19,334 bases of DNA. Origin: CAXSEF01 sp964236695 (GTDB lineage: Bacteria; Pseudomonadota; Alphaproteobacteria; Acetobacterales; Acetobacteraceae). Location of the stretch: NCBI GenBank assembly GCA_964236695.1, contig CAXSFU010000058.1, positions 1 to 19,334 on the forward strand, in the 5' to 3' direction. The notes beneath the pieces were generated by a model. The model saw only the letters and a program-made list of their open reading frames with translations, made no database searches and was not told the DNA's origin. Made by a program: the position numbers and the translations under genes. Position 1 is the stretch's first letter. Each line of letters opens with the position of its first letter. Of the stretch, positions 13,068-19,334 are shown in pieces.

Positions 13068-13622
13068 TCAGGAGGTGGCGGGCACGCACACCCCGCCCTC
13101 GCCGCGCCGTGGCGCGGTTGGCGGGCGCGAGCCGGTGCGGTCCACGAGGTAGAACTCGGTGAAGTCTGCGGCGCCCAGGGCCTCGAAGATGCGTCCTTCC
13201 ACGTCGTCGACCTCGCCGACGCTGTCGACCCGGTGGGTTTCCGCCTCGCCGTCCTGGCCGCGGAAGGTGATCGACCCGCACAGCGCGACCTCGTAGTGCT
13301 CCGCGCGCGGCACCGCCACGTCGAGCACGATGTCGGGGGTCTTCGCGTCGAGATGGAAGGCGCCCACCACCGTGCTGTTGACGTAGATCGTGGTGAACTC
13401 GTCCAGTTCGCGCTCGTCCAGCTGGTCCTGGATCCTGAAGCGCACCAGGCCGGCGTCGCCCCAGGTCGCGCCGGCCGGCACGACGGAGGGCGCCGCGGCC
13501 TGCATCGCCGTCTGCGTGGCGCCGGCCGCGACGCGCGGCGCCGCGAGCACCAGCAGGGCCAGGCAGGCGCCCGCGGCCGTCGCGCCGGTCGTCGTCGCGC
13601 GTGTCGCCATCGCGGTTCCCAT
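13068..13622 (-). CDS. Exported protein of unknown function
   Basis: I do not recognise this family. The 184-residue protein has an N-terminal signal peptide (GATAAGACLALLVLAAPRVAAG, cleavage likely near VAAGA). The mature part is acidic and beta-rich: VRFRIQDQLDERELDEF, IYVNSTVVGAFHLD, DIVLDVAVPRAEHYEVALCG, VDDVEGRIFEALGAADFTEFYLVD, then a Pro/Arg-rich tail. Two cysteines (one in VALCGSIT, one near the C-terminus in GVCVP) could form a disulfide. Three in-frame ATGs are possible at 13634, 13622 and 13610; 13622 has GGAG five bases upstream and is preferred. It is divergent from prmC with only 48 bases between starts, and its 3' end faces tRNA-Arg 12 bases away. Confidence 0.72.
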   Translation of the reverse strand: MGTAMATRATTTGATAAGACLALLVLAAPRVAAGATQTAMQAAAPSVVPAGATWGDAGLVRFRIQDQLDERELDEFTTIYVNSTVVGAFHLDAKTPDIVLDVAVPRAEHYEVALCGSITFRGQDGEAETHRVDSVGEVDDVEGRIFEALGAADFTEFYLVDRTGSRPPTAPRRGEGGVCVPATS

Positions 13623-13670
13623 CCTGGCTCCCATCCTGGCCCTGCCCGGGGCGTGCGGCCGGCGGCGGCG

Positions 13671-14585
13671 ATGAGCCCGGCCGTGCCCGGCCTGCCTTCG
13701 GCCGCGGCGGTCGGCGAACTGCTGCGCGCGGGCGCCGCCGTCCTTGCCGACGCGCAGGTGGAGAGGCCTGCCCGGGAGGCAAGGCTGCTGCTCGCCCATG
13801 CCCTCGGGCTCAGCCTGTCCGACCTGCTGCGCGACCGCAACAGCGTGGTTGACGCCGGACGCTTCGCGGGCCTGCTGGCGCGGCGTGCGGCGCGCGAGCC
13901 GATGGCGCTGATCGTGGGGCGGCAGGGCTTCTGGACGCTTGACCTTGCCGTGTCGGCGGACACGCTGGTGCCGCGCGCCGACAGCGAGGCCCTGGTGGAG
14001 GCCGCCCTGCTGCACCGTCCCGAGCGCGAGTCGGTGCGGCGCGTGCTCGACCTCGGTACCGGCACCGGCTGCCTGCTGCTGGCCGCGCTGTCCGAGTTCC
14101 CGCGCGCCTGGGGGCTGGGCGTCGAGCTGTCCGCGGCGGCCGCCCGCCTGGCCCGCGACAACGCGCGGTCCTGCGGCCTGGAGCGGCGCGTCGCGATCCT
14201 GTGCGCGAGCTGGGGCGACGCGATCCGGCCGGCGGGCGGACAGGGCCAAGGCGTCGGGCGCGGCGGCGGGTTCGACCTGGTGCTCTCGAACCCGCCCTAC
14301 ATCGCGGGCGGGGACATCGACGGGCTGATGCCGGAGGTGGCGCTGCACGAGCCGCGCCGGGCGCTCGACGGTGGCGCGGACGGCCTGGACTGCTTCCGGC
14401 GCATCGTGGCGGCGCTGCCCGGGCTGCTGGCGCCGAGGGGCGTGGCGGTGCTCGAGCTTGGCGCGGGGCAGGGCGGGGCGGTGCGCGCCCTTGCCGCCGC
14501 AGCCGGGCTGTCGCATCTCGGGACGCGCGACGACCTCGGCGGCGTGCCGCGCGCCCTGGTGCTCGGCGCCGGGGCGGCGCCGTGA
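13671..14585 (+). CDS. prmC: PrmC, peptide chain release factor N5-glutamine methyltransferase
   Basis: PrmC (HemK) methylates the glutamine of the GGQ motif in release factors RF1 and RF2, using S-adenosylmethionine. The 304-residue protein has an N-terminal helical domain, the family segment EPMALIVGRQGFW (76-88), LVPRADSE (99-106; the usual form is PRPDTE), the SAM-binding loop LDLGTGTGC (126-134) and the active site SNPPYI (206-211), then EPRRALDGGADGLD. A Gly-rich insertion (about 189-200) precedes the NPPY motif. ATG at 13671 is in the expected place; no good ribosome-binding site is visible. In many alphaproteobacteria prmC follows prfA; here an exported-protein gene lies divergently upstream instead. 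The DUF4167 gene follows, as is usual. Confidence 0.93.
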   Translation: MSPAVPGLPSAAAVGELLRAGAAVLADAQVERPAREARLLLAHALGLSLSDLLRDRNSVVDAGRFAGLLARRAAREPMALIVGRQGFWTLDLAVSADTLVPRADSEALVEAALLHRPERESVRRVLDLGTGTGCLLLAALSEFPRAWGLGVELSAAAARLARDNARSCGLERRVAILCASWGDAIRPAGGQGQGVGRGGGFDLVLSNPPYIAGGDIDGLMPEVALHEPRRALDGGADGLDCFRRIVAALPGLLAPRGVAVLELGAGQGGAVRALAAAAGLSHLGTRDDLGGVPRALVLGAGAAP

Positions 14586-14887
14586 CCGTCCCGGCGGACG
14601 GTGCGGGAAAAAGCGTTTGGCAGCACACGCTGCTGCCGTTACATTGACCCTCAAGCGGTTCGACCGTGGATTGTTCCCGTGGCGACGGGACCCGGCCGGA
14701 ATGTTTGGCCCGGACCTCCGGCCTGTCTTCCGGTTCCTGCCGCTGGCAGGAGCGTTGCCGGTCCGGACCTATGCCGCCGCATCCATGTCTCCCGGTTGTT
14801 GCCATGCCCGTGCCATCGGGTGGGCGACGGTGATCGTGATGCGCCCGACCGCTCCGGCGGCGCTGGCCGCCAAACCAGGAAAGCTCG
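14586..14887 (+). other. Long leader between prmC and the DUF4167 gene
   Basis: These 302 bases contain no gene I can support. Near the start is an inverted repeat GGCAGC/GCTGCC (14619-14637) and the promoter described separately. From the predicted transcription start to the DUF4167 start is about 235 bases of untranslated leader. One frame is open from an ATG at 14701 through the leader and into the DUF4167 gene in a different frame, but its composition does not look coding. Confidence 0.5.
14617..14645 (+). promoter_or_regulatory. Candidate sigma-70 promoter for the DUF4167 gene
   Basis: TTGGCA (14617-14622; five of six to TTGACA) and TACATT (14640-14645; four of six to TATAAT) are separated by exactly 17 bases. 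The spacer and the end of the -35 box contain the inverted repeat GGCAGC/GCTGCC, which could be a repressor or activator site or part of a prmC terminator stem. It is the best-formed promoter I see in the window. Confidence 0.5.
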
Positions 14888-15364
14888 GTGACACCCATGA
14901 CCATGAAGCGCATGCGCGGCCGCAACCATCGCGGCCCCGGGCCCGGGCCCGGCGGCGGCGGCATGCCGATCCGCCATCACACCGGCACAATCCCGCTCAA
15001 CCGCAACCATGTCTTTGACAGCTCCGGCCCAGACCTGCGCGTGCGCGGCACTGCCCAGCAGCTGTTCGAGAAGTACCTGCAGCTCGGCCGCGACGCCAGC
15101 AGCTCCAGCGACCGCGTCATGGCGGAAAGCTACTTCCAGCACGCGGAGCACTACTTCCGCATCATCAACGCCATGACCCAGGCGGCGAACCAGGGCCAGC
15201 CCGCGCACGCCCCTGCGCCGCAGCAGCCGTCCGCCGCCTACAACGGGCCGCACCAGAACCGGCGCCAGTACGTCGAGCAGCCGGAGTCCGACGAGGGCGA
15301 CCGCGGCGGCGAGCAGCCGGGCGAGAGCCGCGACATGCCAATCGGCGGCGCGCCGGACGCCTGA
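14888..15364 (+). CDS. DUF4167 domain-containing protein
   Basis: The 158-residue protein is a typical small alphaproteobacterial DUF4167 protein: a basic Gly/Arg-rich N-terminus (KRMRGRNHRG, then a Gly/Pro stretch), the core HVFDSSGPDLRVRGTAQQLFEKYLQLGRDA followed by RVMAESYFQHAEHYFRII, and a low-complexity Gln/Pro/Ala and acidic C-terminus. The function of the family is unknown; the basic N-terminus suggests nucleic acid binding, which is inference. The GTG at 14888 has AGGA seven bases upstream; ATGs at 14897 and 14903 are alternatives, the last giving the common family start MKRMRG. It follows prmC, a conserved order in this class. Confidence 0.9.
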   Translation: MTPMTMKRMRGRNHRGPGPGPGGGGMPIRHHTGTIPLNRNHVFDSSGPDLRVRGTAQQLFEKYLQLGRDASSSSDRVMAESYFQHAEHYFRIINAMTQAANQGQPAHAPAPQQPSAAYNGPHQNRRQYVEQPESDEGDRGGEQPGESRDMPIGGAPDA

Positions 15365-15398
15365 AGGCGGCGAGGCCAGGCCGTGTCCCGGGTCTGCG

Positions 15399-16241
15399 TC
15401 AGCCCAGGGCGGTCCGCAGCCGTGCCGCTTCCTTTCCCTCAACCAGGCCGAGGCGCAGCGCCAGGTCGATCAGCACCAGCGGCACGTTGAACTTGAAGTC
15501 GTCGGTGTGGCGCGCCGTCTCGATCGCGCGCGCCACCGGCCACAGCTCGAAGCCCGCGACCTCGCCGTCCACCGGGCGCGGCACGAAGCTTTCCGGCAGC
15601 TCAAGGTCGTAGCAGTGCAGCCGGTCGCGGCGCAGGCCCTCCGGGCGCTCCGTGGCATAGGGGATCACCGCGACCTCGCGCGCCTGGGCCGCCAGTGTTT
15701 CGGGCAGGCCGCATTCCTCCGCGGCCTCCTTGGCCAGGGTTTCGCGCGGCGACAGGCCGGCGGGCACGCCGCCCGCGGCCAGGTGGTCGAGTTTGCCCGG
15801 ATCGAGCCGCTTGTCCGCCGCGCGCCGCGCCACCCACAGGTGCAGGCCGTCCGCGCGGCGCACCAGGCCGTTCAGGTGCACTCCCGTGGCGGCGATGCCC
15901 AGGGCCGGCAGGGCGCCGCGGTCGGCCTGCGCCAGCACGGTTCCGCCGGGCACCGGCCCGCCCGGGTCGGCCCGCACGTCGAACAGCTCGCCGCGCGGGG
16001 CGAAGCCGAGGCACGCGAGCAGCGCCACCGACAGCGCCGGCAGCCCCCGCGCGTCCGGCAGAACCAGCCCGTCCGCCTCGCGCAGTGCGCCGAGCGGCTC
16101 CAGAAGCGCCGCCACCTCCGGGCGCACCCAGCCGACCAGCGCGCCGCCCAGGCGCAGCGGCGCCCGGCCGCCGGGCAGCACCGCGTTGTTGCAGGCGCAG
16201 ACATGGCGCAGCAGCGTGTCGCCGGCGGCGGCGGCGCTCAC
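15399..16241 (-). CDS. Nudix hydrolase with N-terminal DUF4743 domain (Tnr3-like)
   Basis: The 280-residue protein has a DUF4743-type N-terminal domain (about 1-110) and a Nudix domain (about 115-255). The Nudix box spans 157-179 and keeps the metal-binding glutamates (E172, E175, E176) and G178, but has Leu (L163) in place of the first Glu and Lys (K171) in place of Arg. As I remember it, these changes also occur in Tnr3-type enzymes of fungi and plants, which hydrolyse damaged (oxidised) thiamine diphosphates. Other family marks are GVHLNGLVRR, ARRAADKRLDPGKLDHLA and the C-terminal DDFKFNVPLVLIDLALR. GTG at 16241 is the start; it overlaps the stop of a short upstream frame. Substrate assignment is by similarity only. 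It faces the DUF4167 gene with 34 bases between. Confidence 0.87.
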   Translation of the reverse strand: MSAAAAGDTLLRHVCACNNAVLPGGRAPLRLGGALVGWVRPEVAALLEPLGALREADGLVLPDARGLPALSVALLACLGFAPRGELFDVRADPGGPVPGGTVLAQADRGALPALGIAATGVHLNGLVRRADGLHLWVARRAADKRLDPGKLDHLAAGGVPAGLSPRETLAKEAAEECGLPETLAAQAREVAVIPYATERPEGLRRDRLHCYDLELPESFVPRPVDGEVAGFELWPVARAIETARHTDDFKFNVPLVLIDLALRLGLVEGKEAARLRTALG

Positions 16242-16437
16242 CGGCGGCGGCCCGCGCCTCGGGCGTCCGGGGTGCGGGCCTTCGCGGTCTTGGCGTCTGG
16301 GAGGCGGGCAAGGCGGCAGCGCCGTCCGGGGCGGAGCGATGCGCCGGTGCCACGCCGGGGAGGCGGATCGCTGGGCTGGCCGGCCGACATGCTGGGTGAT
16401 CCTTCAATCGGCGTGCGGCCGGTCCACATTCGATGGC

Positions 16438-18276
16438 ATGGCCCCTTCGACATTGTCCATCCCCGGGGCGAAACGCTCCCTGCTGCAGACCACGCGCCAC
16501 CTGCTCGCCTATCTGTGGCCGAAGGACGATCCGGGGGCCAGGGTGCGCGTGGCGCTGGCCGTGGTGTTCCTGCTGCTGGCCAAGGTCGCCACCGTCTACG
16601 TGCCGCTGGTGTATGCCCACGCCATCGACGCGTTGTCGCCCAAGCACGGGGAGGCGGCGGCCGTCGCCCTGCCGATCGCGCTGATCGTCGGCTACGGGCT
16701 GCTGCGCGTGGCCTCGGGCGGCTTCGGCGAGCTGCGCGACGCGGTGTTCGCGCGCGTGAAGCAGCGCACGGTGCGCATCGTGGCGCGGCAGACCTTCGAG
16801 CACCTGCACGCGCTGTCGCTGCGCTTCCATCTCGACCGGCAGACCGGCGGGCTGACGCGGGTGGTGGACCGCGGCATGCTGGCGGTGGAAACGGTGCTGC
16901 GGCTCGGCGTGTTCAACATCGTGCCGACGATCCTGGAGGCCGTGATGGTCACCGCGATCATCTGGTGGAAGTTCGACTGGCGCTTCGCCGTGGTCACGCT
17001 GGGCGCGGTGGTGGCCTACATCGGCTTCACGCTCGGCTTCACGACGTGGCGGATCAAGATTCGCCGCGCGATGAACGAGGTCGACACGGAGGCGACGTCC
17101 AAGGCGATCGACAGCCTGCTGAACTACGAGACGGTGAAGTACTTCGGCAACGAGGCGCACGAGAGCCGGCGGTTCGACGAGGCGCTGGGCCGCTACGAGC
17201 GGGCCGCGGTGCGCACCCAGGTCTCGCTCAACATGCTCAACCTCGGGCAGGTGGTGATCATCGCGGGCGCGCTGATGGTGATCATGCTGATGGCGGCGCG
17301 CGGCGTGGTCTCGCACCGCTACACCGTGGGCGAGTTCGTTCTGGTCAACACCTACCTGATGCAGCTGTACCAGCCGCTGAACTTCCTGGGCTTCGTCTAC
17401 AGCGGGGTGCGGCAGGGGCTCGTGGACATGGAGCAGATGTTTCGTCTGCTCGACGTGGCGCAGGAGGTCGCGGACCGGCCGGGCGCGCTGCCGCTGGCGT
17501 CGAGCCTGAGCATGGGCGGGCCGCCGGAGCTGCGCTTCGACGACGTGCACTTCGGCTACAGCGACAACCGCGAGATCCTGGGCGGCGTCAGCTTCACCGT
17601 GCGGCCCGGGGAGAAGCTCGCCGTGGTCGGGCACACCGGGGCTGGCAAGTCGACGCTGTCGCGGCTGCTGTTCCGCTTCTACGACGTCACCGAGGGCGCG
17701 ATCCTGGTGGACGGGCGCGACGTGCGCGACGTGACGCAGGACAGCCTGCGGGCCGCGATCGGCGTGGTGCCGCAGGACACGGTGCTGTTCAACGACACGC
17801 TGCTCTACAACATCGCCTACGGCCGTCCCGGCGCGTCGATGGCCGAGATCGAGGAGGCGGCGCGGCTCGCCCAGGTCGCGGACTTCGTGGCCAAGCTGCC
17901 GGAGGGCTACCAGACGCGGGTGGGCGAGCGCGGCCTCAAGCTGTCGGGCGGCGAGAAGCAGCGGGTGGCGATCGCGCGCACCATCCTCAAGGACCCGCGC
18001 ATCCTGGTGCTCGACGAGGCGACCAGCGCGCTCGACACCCGCACGGAACAGGACATCCAGCAGGCGCTGCAGACCGTCTCGGCGCGGCGCACCACGCTGG
18101 TGATCGCGCACCGTCTGTCCACCGTGGTCGATGCCGACGAGATCCTCGTCCTCGCCGACGGGCTGGTGGTCGAGCGCGGCCGGCACGCGGAGCTGCTGTC
18201 GCGGGGCGGGACCTACAGCCGGATGTGGCGGCTGCAGAGCGAGGAGGCCGGGCAGCCGGCGGAGGCCGCGGAGTGA
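16438..18276 (+). CDS. Atm1-type ABC exporter (ABCB7/HMT1 family)
   Basis: The 612-residue half-transporter has a six-helix membrane domain (about 35-330) and an ATPase domain (about 362-600). Atm1-specific segments are present: FHLDRQTGGLTRVVDRG (130-146), NYETVKYFGNE (229-239) and QPLNFLGFVYSGVRQGLVDM (312-331), which line the glutathione-binding cavity. ATPase motifs: Walker A GHTGAGKST (398-406), Q-loop VVPQD, signature LSGGEKQR, Walker B ILVLDEATSALD, H-loop IAHRLST. Family members work as homodimers in the inner membrane and export glutathione-linked sulfur or metal compounds, linked to Fe-S metabolism or heavy-metal detoxification. ATG at 16438 is chosen from the similarity start; no clear ribosome-binding site precedes it. 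Divergent from the Nudix gene. Confidence 0.93.
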   Translation: MAPSTLSIPGAKRSLLQTTRHLLAYLWPKDDPGARVRVALAVVFLLLAKVATVYVPLVYAHAIDALSPKHGEAAAVALPIALIVGYGLLRVASGGFGELRDAVFARVKQRTVRIVARQTFEHLHALSLRFHLDRQTGGLTRVVDRGMLAVETVLRLGVFNIVPTILEAVMVTAIIWWKFDWRFAVVTLGAVVAYIGFTLGFTTWRIKIRRAMNEVDTEATSKAIDSLLNYETVKYFGNEAHESRRFDEALGRYERAAVRTQVSLNMLNLGQVVIIAGALMVIMLMAARGVVSHRYTVGEFVLVNTYLMQLYQPLNFLGFVYSGVRQGLVDMEQMFRLLDVAQEVADRPGALPLASSLSMGGPPELRFDDVHFGYSDNREILGGVSFTVRPGEKLAVVGHTGAGKSTLSRLLFRFYDVTEGAILVDGRDVRDVTQDSLRAAIGVVPQDTVLFNDTLLYNIAYGRPGASMAEIEEAARLAQVADFVAKLPEGYQTRVGERGLKLSGGEKQRVAIARTILKDPRILVLDEATSALDTRTEQDIQQALQTVSARRTTLVIAHRLSTVVDADEILVLADGLVVERGRHAELLSRGGTYSRMWRLQSEEAGQPAEAAE

Positions 18277-18300
18277 CGTGGGCCCTGGCGCGTGAAGTCA

Positions 18301-18425
18301 GGCAAGGCCAGGGGCTCTGCCCCTGGACCCCGCCAAAGGCAGGGCCATTGGAAACCACCACTTAACTAAGGCTGGTCCAGGGCGGCTCGCCCTGGCGGGG
18401 TCCAGGGGCAGAGCCCCTGGCCTTT
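18301..18425. repeat. Dispersed palindromic repeat, copy C (two arms)
   Basis: A complete two-armed copy. Left arm: outer hairpin CCAGGGGC/GCCCCTGG with loop TCT, imperfect inner hairpin (CCAAAGGC...GCCATTGG). Centre: CTTAACTAAGG. Right arm: inner hairpin CCAGGGCG/CGCCCTGG with loop GCT, then outer hairpin CCAGGGGC/GCCCCTGG with loop AGA. It starts 25 bases after the Atm1-type gene stop. The rest of the 237-base gap contains only the ribosome-binding site of the next gene. Confidence 0.92.
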
Positions 18426-18513
18426 CTTCCTGACAGGCCGCGAGCCCTGGCACCGGCCCGTGCGGCTCCCATCTCGACAACGCGGCGTGCCAGGCCCGCA
18501 GGAGGACAGAGTG

Positions 18514-18792
18514 ATGCAGGACCACGATGCCGCGGCGGAGGAGCTGCCCGAGGAGCTGAGCCGGGCGGGGGCCGTCGTTGCCCACGCCATCAAGCACATG
18601 CTGGACAAGAACCTTTCGCCGATCGCGGCGGCGTCCGCGCTGCTGGGCGGCGCGCTCGGGCTGCTGTCGCACAGCATGGAAACGGAGGCGGTGCTCGGCG
18701 TGCTGGAGAACGCGATGAACAGCGTGCGCGACGGCGAATTCGCCGATGCCGGCCACCCCGTGCATCCCGAGCAGTCGCGCCCGCAGGCTTGA
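18514..18792 (+). CDS. Small protein of unknown function upstream of rpmB
   Basis: The 92-residue protein is not one I recognise. It looks mostly helical: an acidic start (MQDHDAAAEELPEELSRAG), then VVAHAIKHMLDKNLSP, an Ala/Gly/Leu helix IAAASALLGGALGLLSHSM that is amphipathic or weakly membrane-associated, then VLGVLENAMNSVRDGEFAD and a polar tail. ATG at 18514 has GGAGG eight bases upstream (18501-18505), a strong signal that makes it a real gene; a GTG directly before it is an alternative. It precedes rpmB on the same strand by 86 bases. Confidence 0.75.
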   Translation: MQDHDAAAEELPEELSRAGAVVAHAIKHMLDKNLSPIAAASALLGGALGLLSHSMETEAVLGVLENAMNSVRDGEFADAGHPVHPEQSRPQA

Positions 18793-18820
18793 CGCGGCGG
18801 CGGCCGGCGGCCATACCCCG

Positions 18821-18850
18821 CGCCTGTCCACGCGCAGGCGGTTTTCCGCC
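18821..18850 (+). promoter_or_regulatory. Overlapping hairpins in the rpmB leader
   Basis: Two hairpins share bases. The first is CGCCTG (18821-18826) with CAGGCG (18835-18840), followed by GTTTTCC, so it looks like a weak intrinsic terminator. The second is GGCGG (18837-18841) with CCGCC (18846-18850) closing a TTTT loop. They cannot form together. They lie 29-58 bases before the rpmB ATG and may end the upstream transcript or regulate rpmB. Confidence 0.35.
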
Positions 18851-18878
18851 GGGCGCCGCATTCCTTCGAGGTTACGCC

Positions 18879-19187
18879 ATGGCCCGCCGCTGCGAGATGA
18901 CCGGCAAGGGTGTCCTGACGGGCAACAACGTCAGCCACGCCAACAACAAGTCGCGCCGCCGCTACCTGCCCAACCTGCAGCAGGTGTCGCTGCTGTCCGA
19001 CATCCTCGGCACCAGCGTGCGCATGCGCATCTGCACCGGGGCGCTGCGCACCATCGAGCACAACGGCGGGCTGGACGCGTTCCTGCTGACCACGCCGAAC
19101 CGCGACCTGCCCGTCGAGGCGCAGGTGCTCAAGCGCCGCATTGCCGCGTGCCAGGTCAAGCGGCAGGCCGGCCAGCCTGCGGCCTGA
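18879..19187 (+). CDS. rpmB: Large ribosomal subunit protein bL28
   Basis: The 102-residue protein is bL28: MARRCEMTGKGVLTGNNVSHANNKSRRRYLPNLQQVSLLSD is the standard N-terminal half, and the second half (VRMRICTGALRTIEHNGGLDAFLL, then a basic tail) has the alphaproteobacterial length of about 100 residues, longer than the 78 of E. coli. It is part of the 50S subunit near the E site. ATG at 18879 has GAGG seven bases upstream. A clear terminator follows, so it ends its transcription unit. Confidence 0.97.
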   Translation: MARRCEMTGKGVLTGNNVSHANNKSRRRYLPNLQQVSLLSDILGTSVRMRICTGALRTIEHNGGLDAFLLTTPNRDLPVEAQVLKRRIAACQVKRQAGQPAA

Positions 19188-19207
19188 GGCCACGGCACTG
19201 ATGGGCG

Positions 19208-19239
19208 CGGCGCCGGGGCGAAGGCTCCGGCGCCGTTTT
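19208..19239 (+). terminator. Intrinsic terminator after rpmB
   Basis: A 12-base-pair stem, CGGCGCCGGGGC with GCTCCGGCGCCG (one G-T pair), has a GAAG loop and is followed by TTTT. It begins 20 bases after the rpmB stop. This is the only textbook Rho-independent terminator I find in the window. Confidence 0.92.
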
Positions 19240-19263
19240 CATGTCAGGAGGTCGGGACAGGAA

Positions 19264-19334
19264 GGCAAGGCCAGGAGCTCTGCCCCTGGACCCCGCCAAG
19301 GGCAGGGCCCTTGGAACCCACTACTTAAGTAAGG
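19264..19334. repeat. Dispersed palindromic repeat, copy D (cut by window end)
   Basis: The left arm and centre are present: outer hairpin CCAGGAGC/GCCCCTGG (one mismatch) with loop TCT, inner hairpin CCAAGGGC/GCCCTTGG with loop AGG, then CTTAAGTAAGG at the very end of the window. The inverted right arm is expected to continue beyond 19334. It follows the rpmB terminator by 24 bases, so here the repeat is not needed to end transcription. Confidence 0.92.

Noticed and set aside
14701..15018. Protein-coding continuation of the leader before the DUF4167 gene
   Set aside because: One frame is open here but it runs into the DUF4167 gene out of frame, has no ribosome-binding site and no recognisable product.
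15507..18365. 952-codon open frame on the + strand
   Set aside because: It crosses the Nudix gene in antisense and then the Atm1-type gene in another frame. No domain is visible in the translation.
3955..19334. CRISPR array
   Set aside because: The repeats are palindromic, of uneven length, and kilobases apart; there are no spacers of constant size and no cas genes.

Overview
The window is chromosomal DNA from a very GC-rich alphaproteobacterium, most likely a member of the Acetobacteraceae/Rhodospirillales. The evidence is the third-position G/C bias, the Complex I accessory subunit NDUFS4, a DUF4167 protein next to prmC, an Atm1-type exporter, a CoxG/XdhC/MocA-type molybdenum maturation cluster, and a palindromic intergenic repeat of a kind I associate with this family. 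The species assignment is inference; no rRNA or other phylogenetic marker apart from rpmB is present.

Layout: (1) 1-1257: 3' end of a tRNA, probably initiator tRNA-fMet, then mobB and mobA (Mo-bis-MGD cofactor synthesis) on the + strand. mobB has visibly lower GC than the rest. (2) 1352-3864, - strand: a CoA ligase of the oxalyl-CoA synthetase (AAE3/Pcs60) type overlapping a ketopantoate-reductase family gene by four bases (GTGA). (3) 4081-5425, - strand: secreted CHAP-domain protein and RidA-family protein. (4) 5526-10382, - strand: a maturation cluster for cytosine-type molybdenum hydroxylases: coxG, XdhC N-terminal domain gene, XdhC Rossmann domain gene, and a MoeA-like/MocA-like fusion, the last three joined by GTGA overlaps. 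Two unknown genes (one a lipoprotein) overlapping by ATGA follow. No hydroxylase structural gene (coxLMS or xdhAB type) is in the window. (5) 10644-12376, + strand: histone-deacetylase-family amidohydrolase and exported DUF192 protein. (6) 12540-13055, + strand: tRNA-Pro(UGG), NDUFS4-type Complex I subunit, tRNA-Arg(UCU), tightly packed. (7) 13068-15364: exported protein of unknown function (-), divergent from prmC (+), then a 302-base leader with a good promoter and the DUF4167 gene. (8) 15399-18276: Nudix hydrolase with DUF4743 domain (-), divergent from the Atm1-type ABC exporter (+). (9) 18514-19187: small unknown gene and rpmB, closed by a clear intrinsic terminator.

The main non-genic structure is a dispersed repeat family present at six places (3955-4076, 6509-6533, 10474-10540, 12381-12480, 18301-18425, 19264-19334). 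Full copies are two inverted arms of about 55 bases around a CTTAAGTAAGG-like centre; each arm can form two hairpins. Stem bases differ between copies but pairing is kept, which suggests that the folded form matters. The last copy is cut by the window end, so the sequence that should follow can be predicted and checked.

Functionally the strongest theme is molybdenum: the window carries both the MGD branch (MobA, MobB) and the MCD branch (MocA-like fusion, XdhC pair, CoxG).
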